A DNA stretch of 6,121 nt, from the NCBI GenBank assembly GCA_026388755.1, contig JAPLJE010000381.1, positions 1 through 6,121 of the forward strand, read 5' to 3'. Each line of letters starts with the position of its first letter. Positions within the stretch are counted from its first letter, which is position 1. This DNA comes from Deltaproteobacteria bacterium (GTDB taxonomy: Bacteria; Desulfobacterota; Desulfobacteria; Desulfobacterales; Desulfatirhabdiaceae). The notes below the pieces were generated by a model, which saw only the letters and a program-made list of their open reading frames with translations, searched no databases and was not told where the DNA came from. Both the position numbers and the translations under genes were made by a program. This document shows positions 5,092 to 6,121 of the stretch, one piece after another.

Positions 5092-6121
5092 AACTAAGCG
5101 ATTTCCCAAATGACATTCTGCCCTATATGCTGCCTGAAACCCGGAATGACCTTATTTACCGGTGCCTGGGGTGTGGCAGGGAACATGGGATTAGAACTCT
5201 GCTGTACACCTGTCCCGATTGTGGTCAGGTCCTTTTGCTATATGATCGACAGTTCGAAAAATTAAAAAAGATCCCCGGTAAAACCTGGCGGCGGATTTTT
5301 GATTATCGAAAACTTCTTACTCTTCCGGCGCTAAAGGGAATTTACCGGTATCATGAATTTATCGGACCGGTTCTGCCTCTGGAATCCATCGTCTATCTGG
5401 GAGAAGGCCATACTCCGGTTATCGAAGCCAATGCTTTGATGCAGGAAAAGGCTGGCGGAAAATTCTATTTCAAAAATGACGGACAAAACCCCAGCGCTTC
5501 ATTTAAGGACCGTGGAATGGCCAGCGCCCTCAGCTATATCCATTTTTTAATCCAGCAAGGGATAGTAGACGATGTCCTCGCCGTTTGTGCCTCCACCGGC
5601 GATACTTCAGCGTCTGCAGCGCTGTATGCATCTTATCTTCAGCCGCATATCAAATCTGCGGTCCTTCTGCCGCACAAGAAGGTCACTCCCCAGCAGCTTG
5701 CACAGCCACTTGGAAGTGGTGCGCGGGTGTTTGAAATCCCAGGAGTTTTTGATGATTGCATGAAAGTAGTTGAGGCCCTGTCCGAAAAATATGCTGTGGC
5801 GCTTCTTAATTCCAAAAACGCCTGGCGGATCCTCGGGCAGGAATCATATTCCTATGAAATTGCCCAGGATTTTGAGTACGACATGGCTGGTAAAGTGGTG
5901 GTGGTTCCCATCGGAAATGCCGGCAATATTACGGCAGTCATGAGCGGATTTCTGAAATTTTACCACACCGGCATCATCGAGACCCTGCCCAAGATTGTGG
6001 GGGTGCAATCGATTCATGCCAATCCGGTTTATCGATACTATCAGGAGCCCGATCCTAGTCAACGAAAGTTTCTTCCGGTAACCGTAAAGGCTAGTGTGGC
6101 CCAGGCCGCTATGATCGGAAA
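5088..6121 (+). CDS. thrC: Threonine synthase, 3'-truncated by window edge
   Basis: The frame runs from ATG 5088 without a stop to the end of the window: 344 codons plus two bases. Threonine synthase is a cytosolic PLP enzyme that turns O-phospho-L-homoserine and water into threonine and phosphate, the last step of threonine synthesis. Residues 21-50 hold a rubredoxin-like zinc ribbon (YRCLGCG with Cys26 and Cys29, YTCPDCG with Cys42 and Cys45). Family marks follow: [12 protein letters not shown] (103-114), [16 protein letters not shown] (129-144) with Lys140 as the PLP Schiff-base lysine, [16 protein letters not shown] (167-182) for phosphate and cofactor binding, [20 protein letters not shown] (239-258), and [14 protein letters not shown] (275-288), the Gly-rich PLP phosphate loop. 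The last visible residues ([12 protein letters not shown]) also match. All residues that I can judge look intact. It is coupled to serS; the missing C-terminus lies outside the window. Confidence 0.93.
   Translation, partial: MKLSDFPNDILPYMLPETRNDLIYRCLGCGREHGIRTLLYTCPDCGQVLLLYDRQFEKLKKIPGKTWRRIFDYRKLLTLPALKGIYRYHEFIGPVLPLESIVYLGEGHTPVIEANALMQEKAGGKFYFKNDGQNPSASFKDRGMASALSYIHFLIQQGIVDDVLAVCASTGDTSASAALYASYLQPHIKSAVLLPHKKVTPQQLAQPLGSGARVFEIPGVFDDCMKVVEALSEKYAVALLNSKNAWRILGQESYSYEIAQDFEYDMAGKVVVVPIGNAGNITAVMSGFLKFYHTGIIETLPKIVGVQSIHANPVYRYYQEPDPSQRKFLPVTVKASVAQAAMIG

Noticed and set aside
1..6121. CRISPR array, IS element or prophage signals
   Set aside because: No regularly spaced repeats, terminal inverted repeats, transposase or integrase motifs, or tRNA gene were seen.

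Overview
The window looks like ordinary chromosome from a Gram-negative bacterium. It carries type II secretion pseudopilin genes, a QueG-like Fe-S protein, and housekeeping genes for folate, tRNA charging and amino-acid synthesis. The gene styles (GspH/I/J, the HEAT-tailed QueG paralogue, a threonine synthase with an N-terminal zinc ribbon) remind me of sulfate-reducing Desulfobacterota (Desulfobacterales-like). This placement is inference from family resemblance, not a database result. No rRNA, tRNA, CRISPR array, insertion sequence or phage gene was seen.

Layout. Positions 1-1583 (+) hold the end of a type II secretion minor-pseudopilin operon: the 3' part of a gspH-like gene, then gspI and gspJ joined by an ATGA overlap. 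No gspK follows. Positions 1584-1745 are a non-coding spacer with a possible promoter. Positions 1746-2864 (+) encode a QueG-family double [4Fe-4S] protein with a HEAT-like tail, which appears to lack the QueG catalytic Asp. Positions 2865-3098 lie between convergent genes and contain a short imperfect duplication, a hairpin and a reading-frame remnant without a start codon. Positions 3099-3686 (-) encode 5-formyltetrahydrofolate cyclo-ligase. Positions 3687-3831 are the divergent control region. Positions 3832-5091 (+) encode seryl-tRNA synthetase, and from 5088 to the window end runs a threonine synthase that overlaps serS by ATGA and is cut off at the 3' edge.

How the genes relate. GspH, I and J are minor pseudopilins that would be processed by a prepilin peptidase and assembled in the secretion pseudopilus. 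The serS-thrC pair is almost certainly one translationally coupled transcript linking serine charging to threonine synthesis. The divergent folate gene touches one-carbon metabolism, to which serine is the main donor.

The most striking observation is in serS. The conserved TAE-containing serine-binding segment is missing by a clean in-frame gap of about ten residues, while motifs 1, 2 and 3 and the rest of the protein look intact. This is either an assembly or sequence error, a dead allele, or an unusual SerRS. I do not see a convincing novel multi-gene system here.
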